The notes under the pieces: model-generated | Database searches by the model: none | Told to the model about the DNA's origin: nothing | The model's input: the letters and a program-made list of their open reading frames with translations, nothing else | Source of the DNA: Albimonas donghaensis | GTDB taxonomy: Bacteria; Pseudomonadota; Alphaproteobacteria; Rhodobacterales; Rhodobacteraceae | DNA: 64,000 nt | Reading direction: 5' to 3' | Assembly: GCF_900106695.1 (NCBI RefSeq) | Contig: NZ_FNMZ01000007.1 | Location: forward strand, 1 to 64,000 | Part shown: in pieces, positions 1 through 8,336 of the stretch | Numbering within the stretch: position 1 is the first letter of the stretch | Layout of the letters: every line of letters begins with the position of its first letter | Translations under genes and position numbers: made by a program

Positions 1-473
1 TATCCGCCGGCCTCCGTCCCCGGCAGACACCTTGAATCAGACCGAGACCCCGAGGCGAATCCCCTGCGATTCAATCAGGTCGGGTTCCGCTCTAGCCCGC
101 GTCGGTCCGCTTAGGAATGCCATACATATAAATTTCATACGCTTAAGATTTTTACAGAACGCCTCGGAACCCCATATATCGATGTTCGAGTCTTCTCAAC
201 CGCACCATCAGGCAGGACTTTCCCGAGACGAGACGCCGGGATGGCGGAGCGCCGCCGCGCCGCCCCCCCCCGCCTCTCGCTCCCCCCCTCACCGACAATC
301 CGGCGACAATCCGGCCCGGCGCAGGGCCTGAGCCCGCAGCCCGGCTGCGGCGCGCCTCTCCTGTGGCGAAGCCTCGGAGGGCGCGACGGCGGTCTCCATG
401 TCCCGCAGCGCCGCCCGGACCCGCGCGGGCTCCGCATCGCGGCCAAGCCGGGGGAGGCGGGCGGATCCGCGCC
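1..473. other. Left-edge region without a supported gene
   Basis: No reading frame here looks like a real protein on either strand. A clearly AT-richer patch (about 110-190) breaks the otherwise GC-rich sequence and could hold a promoter for a gene outside the window. A short direct repeat of CGACAATCCGG occurs twice near 293-312. The SDR gene on the minus strand ends at 474; no convincing terminator hairpin with a T-run follows it. Confidence 0.4.
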
Positions 474-1271
474 TCAGAACCTGGTGCGGAGGAAAATCGC
501 CTCGGGCAGGTTGCGGATCACGCTCATCAGCAGCGCCCATTTCCAGTGCATGACCTTCGCCCGGCGCTTGCGCAGGGCCCGGACGATCAGTTCGGCCTGG
601 GCCTCGGCGGTCAGCGTCAGGGGGGCGGGGAGGTCCATGCCCTCGGTCATCGCCGTGGCCACGAAGCCGGGCTTCACCGTCATCACCAGCAGGTCGGTCC
701 CCGCGAACCGCTGGCGCAGGCCCGAAAGCATCGTGGCGAAGCCGCCCTTGGCCGCGCCGTACCAGTAATTGCGCGCCCGCCCCCGGTCGCCGGCGACCGA
801 GGCGATGCCGATCACCGCCGTCGGCCCCGGCAACGCCGCGAGCCGGACCGCTGCCGCCTCCAGCGCCACGGCGGGGCCGGTGAAATTGGCCGTCACGATC
901 TCCGCGATCCGGGCCGGGTCCTCCTGCGTCGCCTCCTGATCGCCCAGCAGACCCACCGCCGAAAGCACCACGCCCGGCGTCTCGGGCAGCGCGTCCAGCC
1001 AGGCGGCATGGCCCGCCAGATCCGCCGCGTCCCATGCCAGCGCCCGCGCCTCGACCCGGTGGCGGGCGGCGATGTCGGCCGCGTCCCGCTCCAGCGCCGC
1101 CACGTCGCGGCCGGCGAGCAGGATCGGGCGCCCCTCCGCCGCCAGCAGATGCGCCACGGCGCGGCCCATGTCGGACCGGGCGCCGAGAATCAGCGCGGGC
1201 CGGGTCTCGGCGGGGGTTCGGGGGGACGCGGGGGAAGCGGAGGCGCGCGAAGCGGACGCGGGGGAAGTCAA
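474..1271 (-). CDS. SDR-family reductase, DprE2-like
   Basis: A 265-residue short-chain dehydrogenase/reductase. After a low-complexity N-terminus of about 23 residues comes a Rossmann cofactor loop (LILGARSDMGRA). Later come the catalytic Ser in IASVAGDRGRA and the YxxxK pair in YGAAKGG. The SVAGxR...YGxxK spacing matches DprE2, which reduces polyprenyl-phosphoryl 2-keto-ribose to polyprenyl-phosphoryl arabinose. The start is a TTG at 1269-1271 that overlaps the stop of the DprE1-like gene (TTGA), so the two are probably translationally coupled. It is the last gene of a four-gene operon. SDR membership is certain; the DPA role rests on the neighbouring DprE1-like oxidase and UbiA-type transferase. 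Confidence 0.88.
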   Translation of the reverse strand: MTSPASASRASASPASPRTPAETRPALILGARSDMGRAVAHLLAAEGRPILLAGRDVAALERDAADIAARHRVEARALAWDAADLAGHAAWLDALPETPGVVLSAVGLLGDQEATQEDPARIAEIVTANFTGPAVALEAAAVRLAALPGPTAVIGIASVAGDRGRARNYWYGAAKGGFATMLSGLRQRFAGTDLLVMTVKPGFVATAMTEGMDLPAPLTLTAEAQAELIVRALRKRRAKVMHWKWALLMSVIRNLPEAIFLRTRF

Positions 1272-2746
1272 AGACCTAGTCTCCTGGCAAGCTCGGTGAG
1301 AAAGGCGGGGTCGCGGGCCTCCGCCCCCCGGAAGGCGGCGGCGCGGGGATCGAGCGCATCATGCTCCGCCCGCGTCAGCGTCGCGTCCTTGGCGAGGTAG
1401 AGGCGCCCGCCATGGGCCGCGGTCAGCGCGCGCAGCCGGGCGACCAGCCGCAGGGCGCGGTCGGTGGCGGGGAAGTCCAGCGCCAGCGTCCAGCCGCGGC
1501 GGGGAAAGGCCAGCGAGGTCGGCGCCCCCTGCCCGTCTCCCAACAGCTTCAGGACCGCGAGGAACGAGCCCTGCCCGGAGGCCGAGACCGTCTCCAGCAT
1601 CGCGCGCAGCCCCGCCTCGGCGGTCTCGGGCGGCAGCACGCACTGGAACTGCACGAAACCGCGCCGCCCGTAGATGCGGTTCCAGCCCAGCACCGCGTCG
1701 AGCGGGTGGAAACAGGCGCTCCACGGGGTCAGCGCCCCCCCCCGCGCTCCCCCCCGAGCCCCCCCGCGCGCCGCAGCCCGCAGCCCGGCCCGCCAGTAAA
1801 GCGCGTTGAACGCCCGCACCGTCAGCGCGTTCAGCGCGAAGCCGGGGATCAGATCCGGCGGCGGGCCGATGCGCTTGGCGGCCCGGCCCAGCGCCCAGCG
1901 GTCGGCGGCCTCGCGCGCGCCCAGTTCCGCCAGGGCCGCGTCCTCGGCCCGGTAGACCAGCGCCCGACCGAGCTTCGCCCCCCGCGCCAGGCAATCGATC
2001 CAGGCGGAGGTATGGGTCCAGCCCGACGCGGCCTCGATCGCGGCCATGGCCGCGGCCAGATCGGGCGCCGGGATCGCCTCCTGCCGCAGCCAGCCGGTCT
2101 CGACCCGGCGCAGGCGCAGGGCGGCGCGCAGGATCAGGCCGGTGAGCCCCATGCCGCCGCAGGTCTCCGCAAAGCCCGGATCGCCGGGGGCGAGCCTCCG
2201 GACCCCGCCGTCGCGCCCCATCACCTCCACCCAGTCGAGATGCGCGGACAACGAGCCGCCGCCGGGCGCGTGATGGTTCTTGCCGTGGACATCGGCGGCG
2301 ATCATCCCGCCCAGCGTCACGAAGCGCGTGCCCGGGACCACCGGCGGGAACAGCCCGCGGGGGAGCAGCGCGGTCTCCATGTCCGCGAGGCTCACGCCCG
2401 CCTCGGCGACGATGCGGGGCGCGGTCTCGTCGATCTCCACGAAACGGTTCAGCCCCGCGGTGGACAGCGCCAGCGCCGGGCCCTCGGCGGGCGGCAGCCC
2501 CGCGTCGCCATAGGCCCGCCCGAGCCCCCGCGGCGCCAGCCCCGCGCCCTGCCCCCGCACCAGCGCCGCCGCCTCCGCGGCGTCGCGGGGGGCGCGCAGG
2601 TGGCCGCGGACGCTCGGGAACCGCCCCCAGCCGGTCAGCGGCGCGGGCGCGGGCAGGTCGCCGCGCAGAGGCGGCGCGGGGCCGAGCTCGGGCGCGGACC
2701 GGGCCGCCCCATCCCCGACCGTCTCGCCGCCTCCCGCGCGGCTCAT
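1268..2746 (-). CDS. FAD-linked oxidase, DprE1-like
   Basis: A 492-residue VAO/PCMH-type flavoenzyme. The FAD domain carries LAPRGLGRAYGD and the characteristic ADVHGKNHH segment of decaprenylphosphoryl-ribose 2'-oxidase (DprE1). The C-terminal substrate domain ends with a LYLAKD motif matching the essential Lys region of mycobacterial DprE1. The expected reaction is oxidation of the 2'-OH of a polyprenyl-phosphoryl ribose. The position aligned with mycobacterial Cys387 (in ICVDFP) reads ALDFP here, so the cysteine hit by benzothiazinones appears absent. A short Arg/Gly-rich insert (ARGGARGGARGG) lies at the C/G-homopolymer tract near 1735-1775 and looks like repeat expansion. The start overlaps the GtrA stop (ATGA at 2743-2746). 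Confidence 0.9.
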   Translation of the reverse strand: MSRAGGGETVGDGAARSAPELGPAPPLRGDLPAPAPLTGWGRFPSVRGHLRAPRDAAEAAALVRGQGAGLAPRGLGRAYGDAGLPPAEGPALALSTAGLNRFVEIDETAPRIVAEAGVSLADMETALLPRGLFPPVVPGTRFVTLGGMIAADVHGKNHHAPGGGSLSAHLDWVEVMGRDGGVRRLAPGDPGFAETCGGMGLTGLILRAALRLRRVETGWLRQEAIPAPDLAAAMAAIEAASGWTHTSAWIDCLARGAKLGRALVYRAEDAALAELGAREAADRWALGRAAKRIGPPPDLIPGFALNALTVRAFNALYWRAGLRAAARGGARGGARGGALTPWSACFHPLDAVLGWNRIYGRRGFVQFQCVLPPETAEAGLRAMLETVSASGQGSFLAVLKLLGDGQGAPTSLAFPRRGWTLALDFPATDRALRLVARLRALTAAHGGRLYLAKDATLTRAEHDALDPRAAAFRGAEARDPAFLTELARRLGL

Positions 2747-3387
2747 CGGCTCGTGCCCGTCGCGTCGGAGGGGGTGAAGACGAAGCGGCGGTCCAGCCGG
2801 TATTTCACCACATAGCCCACCACCAGGCCCAGCGCCGCGCCGGTTTCGCGCGCCAGGCTGGTGCCCCAGATCGACCAGGCCAGCGCCTCGGCCCCCCAGA
2901 ACAGCGTCGTGGTCAGCAACCCGATCAGCGTGTAGAGCCCGAACCGCCGCGCATGGGCGGCGGCGCCGGTGCTGCGGTCATGGAAGATCCAGCGCTTGTC
3001 GAGCAGGTATTTCAGCACCAGCCCCGCCCCGGTCCCGCAGGCGATGGCGATGCTCAGCGCCAGCGGGCCGCTCAGCTCCGCCCGCCAGCCGCCGCCGGCG
3101 CGCACAACCGCCAGCACGTCGTGAAGGAACCAGTCCAGCATGTCCGGGGCCCAGCCGAAGGCCACCGGCTCCCCCCGGCCCAGCGCCGCCAGCGCCAGGC
3201 GCTGAACGCCGAGGTTGCACAGCATGGCCAGCAACGCGAAGCCCGCGTAGCGCACCGCGATCTCGCGCCCCGTCAGCCGGCGCGGCGCCCGCAATCCGCC
3301 GGGCGCGTAATCCGGCATCGGGCGCGCGGCGCCGGGGCGCTCGTCGACTTCCCGCGCTCTCATCAGCGCCCCCCCGGGCTTCGTCAT
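2743..3387 (-). CDS. GtrA-family membrane protein
   Basis: A 214-residue protein with four predicted membrane helices (about residues 43-65, 100-125, 145-170 and 185-205). It has the GtrA signature twice, KYLLDKRWIF and KYRLDRRFVF. GtrA proteins are thought to flip polyprenyl-phosphate-linked sugars across the inner membrane. Between a UbiA-type transferase and a DprE1-like oxidase, it is the obvious flippase candidate for the lipid-linked pentose. The ATG at 3385-3387 lies 4 bases past the transferase stop, and its own stop overlaps the next start. GtrA membership is firm; the substrate is inferred from context. Confidence 0.88.
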   Translation of the reverse strand: MTKPGGALMRAREVDERPGAARPMPDYAPGGLRAPRRLTGREIAVRYAGFALLAMLCNLGVQRLALAALGRGEPVAFGWAPDMLDWFLHDVLAVVRAGGGWRAELSGPLALSIAIACGTGAGLVLKYLLDKRWIFHDRSTGAAAHARRFGLYTLIGLLTTTLFWGAEALAWSIWGTSLARETGAALGLVVGYVVKYRLDRRFVFTPSDATGTSR

Positions 3388-3391
3388 CCGC

Positions 3392-5059
3392 TCAGTACCA
3401 CTTGGCGACCATGGCGCAGGCCAGCATCCCCGCGCCGCATATCCAGGACAGCGGATCCCGGATGGCGAACAGCACCGGGTCGTCGTTCATCTGCCCGCGA
3501 TGCGCGATCATCACCATGCGCGAGGACCAGTAGAGCAGGATCGGCGGCGCCCCCCACAGCAGCAGCGGCGACATGTAGAGCCGCTGCACCGTGGGCGAAT
3601 AGATGTAGAGCGCCAGCACCAGCACCGCCGTATAGCCCGCCGCGATCGCCATCATGGTGACCACCGGCAGATCGTCGGCGCGGTAGGCGCGGCCCGAGGT
3701 CTCGGACTTGCCCTCGGCGGCCAGGTCCACCAGCTCGGTCTGCCGCTTCATCGCGGCCAGCGACAGGAACAGGAAGACCGACAGCGCCAGCATCCAGGGC
3801 GACACCTCGAGCTGCAGCGCCATCGACCCCGCGATGACCCGCAGGGTGTAGAGCCCCGCGAGCATGCAGATGTCGATCACCAGCTCCCGCTTCAGCGCCA
3901 TGGAATAGAGCAGCGTCGCCCCGAAATAGACCGAGAGCACGCCGAACAGCAGGTCCGACACCGCCCAGGCCAGACCGAAGCCCCCGCAGAACAGAACCGC
4001 GCCCATCAACAGCCCGTGCAACGCCGGCACCGCGCCGGAGGCGAAGGGCCGGAAGCGCTTGCGCGGATGGGCCCGGTCGGCGTCGAGGTCGAGCAGGTCG
4101 TTCACGCAATAGACCGAGGACGACACCAGCGAGAACGCCGCGAAGGCCAGCATCGCGGTCAGCCAGGCCCCGGCGCCGGACTGATGGCTGGCCAGCAGCG
4201 GCAGGAACACCAGCGTGTTCTTCATCCACTGATGCGGGCGCATGGCGCGGATATAGGGCCGGATCCGGCCCAGCCCCTGCGAGGCGGGGTCGAGATGCAG
4301 CGCCTCGGGCGCGGTTTCGGGCCGGGTCAGCGCCTCGGCCTGGCGGATCAGCCCGGGCGAGGCGCCGGCGGTGATCACCCGGCGGGCGGAGGCCCAGACC
4401 GGCAGATCGCGCGGGGCGTCGCCCACATAGTCGAATCCATGCCGTCCGAACCGCGCGATCAGCATGTCTGCCTTGGCGTGGCCGCCCAGGTTGACCGTGC
4501 CGTCGGAGCCCTCGACCGCGTCGAACAGGCCCAGATGCGCGGCCACCGCGTCCGCGACCCGCTGGTCGGAGGCGGTGGCGAGCATCACGAAGCGGCCGGC
4601 GGCGCGGGCCTCCCGGATCAGGTCGAGCACCGACTCGCGATAGGGCAGGCCGGCGGCGTCGATGGTCACCCGGTCGGTGATGCGGGCCTTGAGCGGCGAC
4701 TTGCCCAGCCGCGCGGCCCGCGCCAGTTCGGGCGCGGCGGCGGCGAGCGGGCCGAAGCCCAGCGCGATCAGCCCCAGGGCGCTTTCATGCAGCGTGTCGA
4801 CGGGCACCAGCGTGCCGTCGAGGTCGATGACCAGCGCGACGCCCCTGTGCGACCCGGCGTCCGGCTCGGGGGCGTGGTTGGAGTCGGGGTCCGGGTTGGG
4901 TTCGGGGCGAGGCGCATCGGCGGCCCTCGGCGCGCCGCCCATCGCGCCGGACGGCGCTCCATCGCCGACGTTGTCCTCGGCGGTGGAGGACCGCGCCTCG
5001 CCGCCGACCGGGACGGCGGGCTCCGCGTCATCGGCGCGCAAACGATCTGAAACGGACAT
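3392..5059 (-). CDS. HAD phosphatase-UbiA prenyltransferase fusion (DPPR synthase-like)
   Basis: A 555-residue two-domain protein. Residues about 75-250 are a HAD hydrolase: motif I LVIDLDGTLVPVDTL and the C-terminal acidic motif in DYVGDAPRDLP. Residues about 265-555 are a multi-helix UbiA transferase with RPHQWMKN and the Asp-rich NDLLDLDADRAHPRK. This arrangement is known from NoeC and DPPR-synthase-type enzymes, which place phosphoribose from PRPP on a polyprenyl phosphate. The HAD domain could remove the 5-phosphate, a step that uses a separate phosphatase in mycobacteria; this is inference. The first 70 residues are Pro/Asp/Glu-rich linker. It is the first gene of the operon; ATG at 5057-5059. 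Confidence 0.88.
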   Translation of the reverse strand: MSVSDRLRADDAEPAVPVGGEARSSTAEDNVGDGAPSGAMGGAPRAADAPRPEPNPDPDSNHAPEPDAGSHRGVALVIDLDGTLVPVDTLHESALGLIALGFGPLAAAAPELARAARLGKSPLKARITDRVTIDAAGLPYRESVLDLIREARAAGRFVMLATASDQRVADAVAAHLGLFDAVEGSDGTVNLGGHAKADMLIARFGRHGFDYVGDAPRDLPVWASARRVITAGASPGLIRQAEALTRPETAPEALHLDPASQGLGRIRPYIRAMRPHQWMKNTLVFLPLLASHQSGAGAWLTAMLAFAAFSLVSSSVYCVNDLLDLDADRAHPRKRFRPFASGAVPALHGLLMGAVLFCGGFGLAWAVSDLLFGVLSVYFGATLLYSMALKRELVIDICMLAGLYTLRVIAGSMALQLEVSPWMLALSVFLFLSLAAMKRQTELVDLAAEGKSETSGRAYRADDLPVVTMMAIAAGYTAVLVLALYIYSPTVQRLYMSPLLLWGAPPILLYWSSRMVMIAHRGQMNDDPVLFAIRDPLSWICGAGMLACAMVAKWY

Positions 5060-5203
5060 CGCGGACCCTTCGAAAACGCGACGCTTCCGTCCGCGGTTCG
5101 CAGGGCCGCGAGGTTCGAGGCCGCGACCTCCGGGCGGGCGCTTCAGGGACGATTAACATTTCTAGCTGGAGCTTTACAGCCCTTGGATGCCTCTGCCCGC
5201 CGC

Positions 5204-5231
5204 CCCCGAACCCCGAACCCCGAACCCCGAA
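5204..5231. repeat. CCCCGAA heptamer array, 4 copies
   Basis: Four back-to-back perfect copies of the 7-mer CCCCGAA, immediately upstream of a longer tandem repeat. This is a simple-sequence tract prone to slippage and no function is evident. Confidence 0.9.
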
Positions 5232-5277
5232 CCGCGCGCGCGGGACGCATGGAGGTTCGCCTCGAGATCAATCCGCC

Positions 5278-5498
5278 GCCCGGCGTTGCGCGCCGGTCCG
5301 ATCCGGCGTCCGGCGTAGCGTGCCGGCCCGATCCAGCGCCCGGCATTGCGCGCCAGCCCGATCCGGCGCCTGACGTCGCGTGCCAGCTCGATCCAGCGCC
5401 CGGCATTGCGCGACAGCCCGATCCGGCGCCTGGCGTCGCGTGCCGGCTCGATCCAGCGCCCGGCATTGCGCGCCGCGCCGATCCGACGCCCGGCCTTG
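5278..5498. repeat. 60-bp tandem repeat built of two 30-bp halves, about 3.7 copies
   Basis: The sequence repeats with an exact 60-bp period. Each 60-mer consists of two related 30-bp halves, one with GGCATTGCGCG and one with GGCGTCGCGTG, both followed by a GATCCRG core. Copies differ at only a few positions, and the last copy decays after about 40 bp. There are no unique spacers, so this is not a CRISPR array. The six or seven regularly spaced GATCC cores could be protein-binding sites or simply slippage products. Confidence 0.9.
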
Positions 5499-5573
5499 TC
5501 GTCCCCGCACGGGCACCGCCCCCGCCGCCCCCGCGCCGCCGGTGCCAGACCGGGCGCCGCTTCCGCCGCCCGC

Positions 5574-6464
5574 TCAGTCGGCGTCGTCAGCCTCCCGCTC
5601 CGACCGGGAGAGGCGCGCGCGGTACAGGCGCGAATGGCTCGGCGTGACCGTCGCGATCAGCTTCGCCAGATGCTCGAACGCCCCGCGCATCGCGGCCAGC
5701 GCCGCCGCTTCCGCCGCCCCGCCGACGGAGGACGGGTCGAGCGCGAGCGCCCCGAGACGCTCGGCCTCCGTCTCCAGCGCCCGCGCGGCCTCGCTGATTT
5801 CGCTGAAGCCGAAGGCGCCCGCGCTGCCCGTGAGGGTGTGCGCGATGGAGGCCACGTCGCCCGCCAGCGCCCCGCTTTCGGTCCCCGCCGCCGCCGCGCC
5901 GCCTTCGTTCGTCGCCGCCGCCGCGCCGCCTTCGTCCGTCGTCGCATCCGCGGCGGGTCCGAGCACCCCGCGGTCGAGCAGGTCACGCAGATGCTCCGAC
6001 TGGCGGATGAGCGAGCGGCAATGCTGCTCGACCAGCGCCAGCACCCGTTCCGCCGCGTCCTCCCCGGCCGGAGGCGCGGCGCAGGTCCGGTCCCAGATGG
6101 CGCGCAGCTTGTCGGGAAGCGTGAGCGGATCGAAGGGCTTGGGGATCACGTCCACCGCCCCCATGGAGATGTAGCGCGACACCTCCCGCCCCTGCACCTT
6201 GGCGGTCACGAAGATCACCGGGGTGCGCGCCAGCCGGGCGTCCTTGCGCAGCCCGGCCAGGGTCTGCGGCCCGTCGAGCCCGGGCATCATCACGTCCAGC
6301 AGGATCAGGTCCGGGTTGAAATCCCCCGTCCGGTCCAGCGCCTCCTGTCCGGAGGCGCACATGTCCGTCTCGAACCCGCCGACCTGGGTCAGCAGCAGGT
6401 TGGCGATCGCGCGAATATCCGGCTCGTCCTCGACATAGGTGATCCTCTGAAGGGCTCGGGCCAT
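5574..6464 (-). CDS. Receiver-HPt two-domain signalling protein
   Basis: A 296-residue protein. Residues 1-125 are a CheY-like receiver with acidic residues VEDE, phospho-acceptor Asp57 in LLDVMMPGLDG, Thr in FVTAK and the Lys in PKPF. After an Ala/Gly/Glu-rich linker containing a small repeat (EGGAAAAT/EGGAAAAG) comes an HPt domain with the phospho-His at about residue 209 (IAHTLTGSAGAFG). Such proteins are intermediates in phosphorelays, or feed a hybrid kinase. No partner kinase or regulator is adjacent. The in-frame region upstream of 6464 has alternative starts, but the conserved receiver begins right after MARALQRITY, so the ATG at 6462-6464 was chosen. Confidence 0.85.
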   Translation of the reverse strand: MARALQRITYVEDEPDIRAIANLLLTQVGGFETDMCASGQEALDRTGDFNPDLILLDVMMPGLDGPQTLAGLRKDARLARTPVIFVTAKVQGREVSRYISMGAVDVIPKPFDPLTLPDKLRAIWDRTCAAPPAGEDAAERVLALVEQHCRSLIRQSEHLRDLLDRGVLGPAADATTDEGGAAAATNEGGAAAAGTESGALAGDVASIAHTLTGSAGAFGFSEISEAARALETEAERLGALALDPSSVGGAAEAAALAAMRGAFEHLAKLIATVTPSHSRLYRARLSRSEREADDAD

Positions 6465-6647
6465 TGGGTGCTCCGTCCGAAAGCAAACGCGCGCATACGC
6501 ATCGGGCCGCCCCCCTATGCGAGACATCCGGCCGTCCGAAGCCGCCTGACGCGAAGGCGGCCTTTCCCGCGCCTTCCGTTCATAGCGGAACAATGATTGC
6601 CTAATCCTTTACGGCCCGCAGGCGTCCGGCGCGTCGGACCCTCCGGC

Positions 6648-8336
6648 TCAGATCAGCCCGTCATAGGCGCCCGGCGGGATCTCGATGGCGATGACGGTGG
6701 GGACCGGCGCTTCCAGCGCCTCGGCATAGGCGGCGGAAAGCGCCTCCGGCCCCGTCGCCACGGCCCCGCGCAGCCCCATCGCGCGCGCGACCGCGGCGTA
6801 GTCCGTGCGCCCGAAAGCCACCCCCGCCGGAGCCAGCCCGTCGCGCCGCTGCTTGAGCGCGATCAGCTCCAGCGAGCCGTCGACCAGCACCGCCACCACC
6901 GCCGGCCGGCCGAGATCGCGCAGCGTCGCCAGCTCTCCCAGGGTCATGTCCAGACAGCCGTCGCCGATCACGCAGAGCGGCGGCGGCCCGCCCTCCGCCG
7001 CCAGCGCCGTCCCCGCCGCCAGCGGCAGCGCGCAGCCCATGGTGCACAGGCCCGAGGATTGCAGCAGCGCGCCGGGTGCGTCGCAGGTCCACACCTGGCT
7101 GAGCAGGATCCGATGGGCGCCCGAATCCACCGTCGTCACCGTGCCTGCGGGCTTCATCCGGTCGAGCAGCCGCAGCGCCGCGCCCGGCCCCCAGCCCTCG
7201 CCGGGACGGGCCCCGAAGGCCTCGGCCAGGGCGGCGCGGGCGGCGGCGGGCTCGCCCCCCGGCCAGCTCTCGGCGGGCGCCTGCCCCTCGGTCAGCGCGG
7301 CCAGCCCCGGGCCCACCCCGCAGGTCCAGGACAGGGCGGCCGCGTGCAGGAACTGGCGGTCGGGGGCGGCGGCGAATTCCAGCGCGACGGAAGCGTCCCA
7401 GGGCGCCCGCCAGCCGGCCCGCATCTCGATCGGGTCGTAGCCCGCGCAGATCACCAGGTCCGCCTGCGCCAGCAGCGGCAGCACGATGGCGTCCGAACGC
7501 GGCGACAACCCGTGTCCGCCGAGGCTCAGCGGATCGTCCTCGGGCAGCGCGCCCTTGGCCTTGTAGGTGGTCAGCACCGGGATCGCATGGGCGCGGGCGA
7601 CGGCGCGCAGGGTCTCTACCGCGTCCGGTTCGGTCAGCAGGTCGAGCCCGGCGAGGATCACCGGGCGGCGCGCCGCGGCGAACATGGCGCGGGCGCGGTC
7701 CAGATCCGGCCCCGGCGCGGGGGCGGCCGGACGCTGCGCGGGGCGCAGGGGGGCGGCGGGCGGCGTCTCCGGCGCCGTCGCCACGGGGATCGGCAGGTCG
7801 ATATGCACCGGCCCCGGACGGGGGTCGAGCGCCAGCCGGATGGCCTTGTCGATCATCGGTCCGCAGGCGCCGGCGCGGGCCTCGAAACTGGCCTTCGCCA
7901 GGGGGCGGAGCACGGCCTGGTGGTCCATCACCTGGTGGGAATAGGTCAGGGCCTCGGCCTCCGGGATGCGGCCGGAGATGACGATAAGCGGAACCCGGTC
8001 CTGCTGGGCGTTGGCGGTGACGTTGACCGCGTTGGCGAGCCCCGGCCCCACCGTCGCCACCAGCACGCCCGGCGCGCCGGTGGCGTGCCAGGCGGCCTCG
8101 GCCATGAAGCCGGCGGCGTTCTCGTGGCGGGCGAGGTGAAAGCGGATGCCGTTGCGCTCCAGCGCCGCGATCAGGCCCAGCACCTCGCCGCCCGGCACCC
8201 CGAAGGCGTGGCGCACGCCGGCCTCGCGCAGCCGCCGGGCGATGATGTCGGCGGAGGTCGCGGGCGCCGTGTCGGCCCGGGCCGCGGGGGCGGGGGCGGG
8301 GAGGGAGGAGGTTGCGGCGGAGGGCGCGTCGGACAT
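6648..8336 (-). CDS. Thiamine-diphosphate enzyme, acetolactate synthase-like
   Basis: A 562-residue protein with the three-domain layout of the ThDP decarboxylase/acetolactate synthase family. The N-terminal pyrimidine-binding domain has the catalytic Glu in RHENAAGF. The central domain resembles the family's nucleotide-binding fold, and the C-terminal ThDP domain starts its metal motif at IGDGCLD. The usual second half of that motif (NN) is replaced by VDG, where Asp may serve as metal ligand. Without a regulatory subunit gene nearby and with this substitution, it is more likely a catabolic or specialised ThDP enzyme than the biosynthetic IlvB. ATG at 8334-8336 precedes MSDAPS; the 16-residue upstream extension has no conservation signal. 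It stands alone on this strand. Confidence 0.8.
   Translation of the reverse strand: MSDAPSAATSSLPAPAPAARADTAPATSADIIARRLREAGVRHAFGVPGGEVLGLIAALERNGIRFHLARHENAAGFMAEAAWHATGAPGVLVATVGPGLANAVNVTANAQQDRVPLIVISGRIPEAEALTYSHQVMDHQAVLRPLAKASFEARAGACGPMIDKAIRLALDPRPGPVHIDLPIPVATAPETPPAAPLRPAQRPAAPAPGPDLDRARAMFAAARRPVILAGLDLLTEPDAVETLRAVARAHAIPVLTTYKAKGALPEDDPLSLGGHGLSPRSDAIVLPLLAQADLVICAGYDPIEMRAGWRAPWDASVALEFAAAPDRQFLHAAALSWTCGVGPGLAALTEGQAPAESWPGGEPAAARAALAEAFGARPGEGWGPGAALRLLDRMKPAGTVTTVDSGAHRILLSQVWTCDAPGALLQSSGLCTMGCALPLAAGTALAAEGGPPPLCVIGDGCLDMTLGELATLRDLGRPAVVAVLVDGSLELIALKQRRDGLAPAGVAFGRTDYAAVARAMGLRGAVATGPEALSAAYAEALEAPVPTVIAIEIPPGAYDGLI

Larger units (their letters stand above)
5060..5573. 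other. Intergenic region with tandem repeats
   Basis: A 514-bp gap between the UbiA-fusion start and the receiver-HPt gene stop (both minus). It should hold the promoter of the polyprenyl operon; a mildly AT-rich stretch lies near 5150-5175. The rest is repetitive: a CCCCGAA heptamer array at 5204-5231 and a 30/60-bp tandem repeat from 5278. Open frames through the repeats exist in several phases because the period is divisible by three, and none looks like a genuine gene. Confidence 0.6.

Noticed and set aside
5278-5498. CRISPR array
   Set aside because: The repeats are contiguous with no unique spacers, and no cas genes are present. The same applies to the 29-bp repeats at 46557-46643.
5183-5647. 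Open frame through the 60-bp repeats, with a repeating Pro-Asp-Pro-Ala peptide
   Set aside because: The period is divisible by three, so several frames stay open by construction. There is no ribosome site or signal peptide, and the frame runs into the receiver-HPt gene on the other strand.
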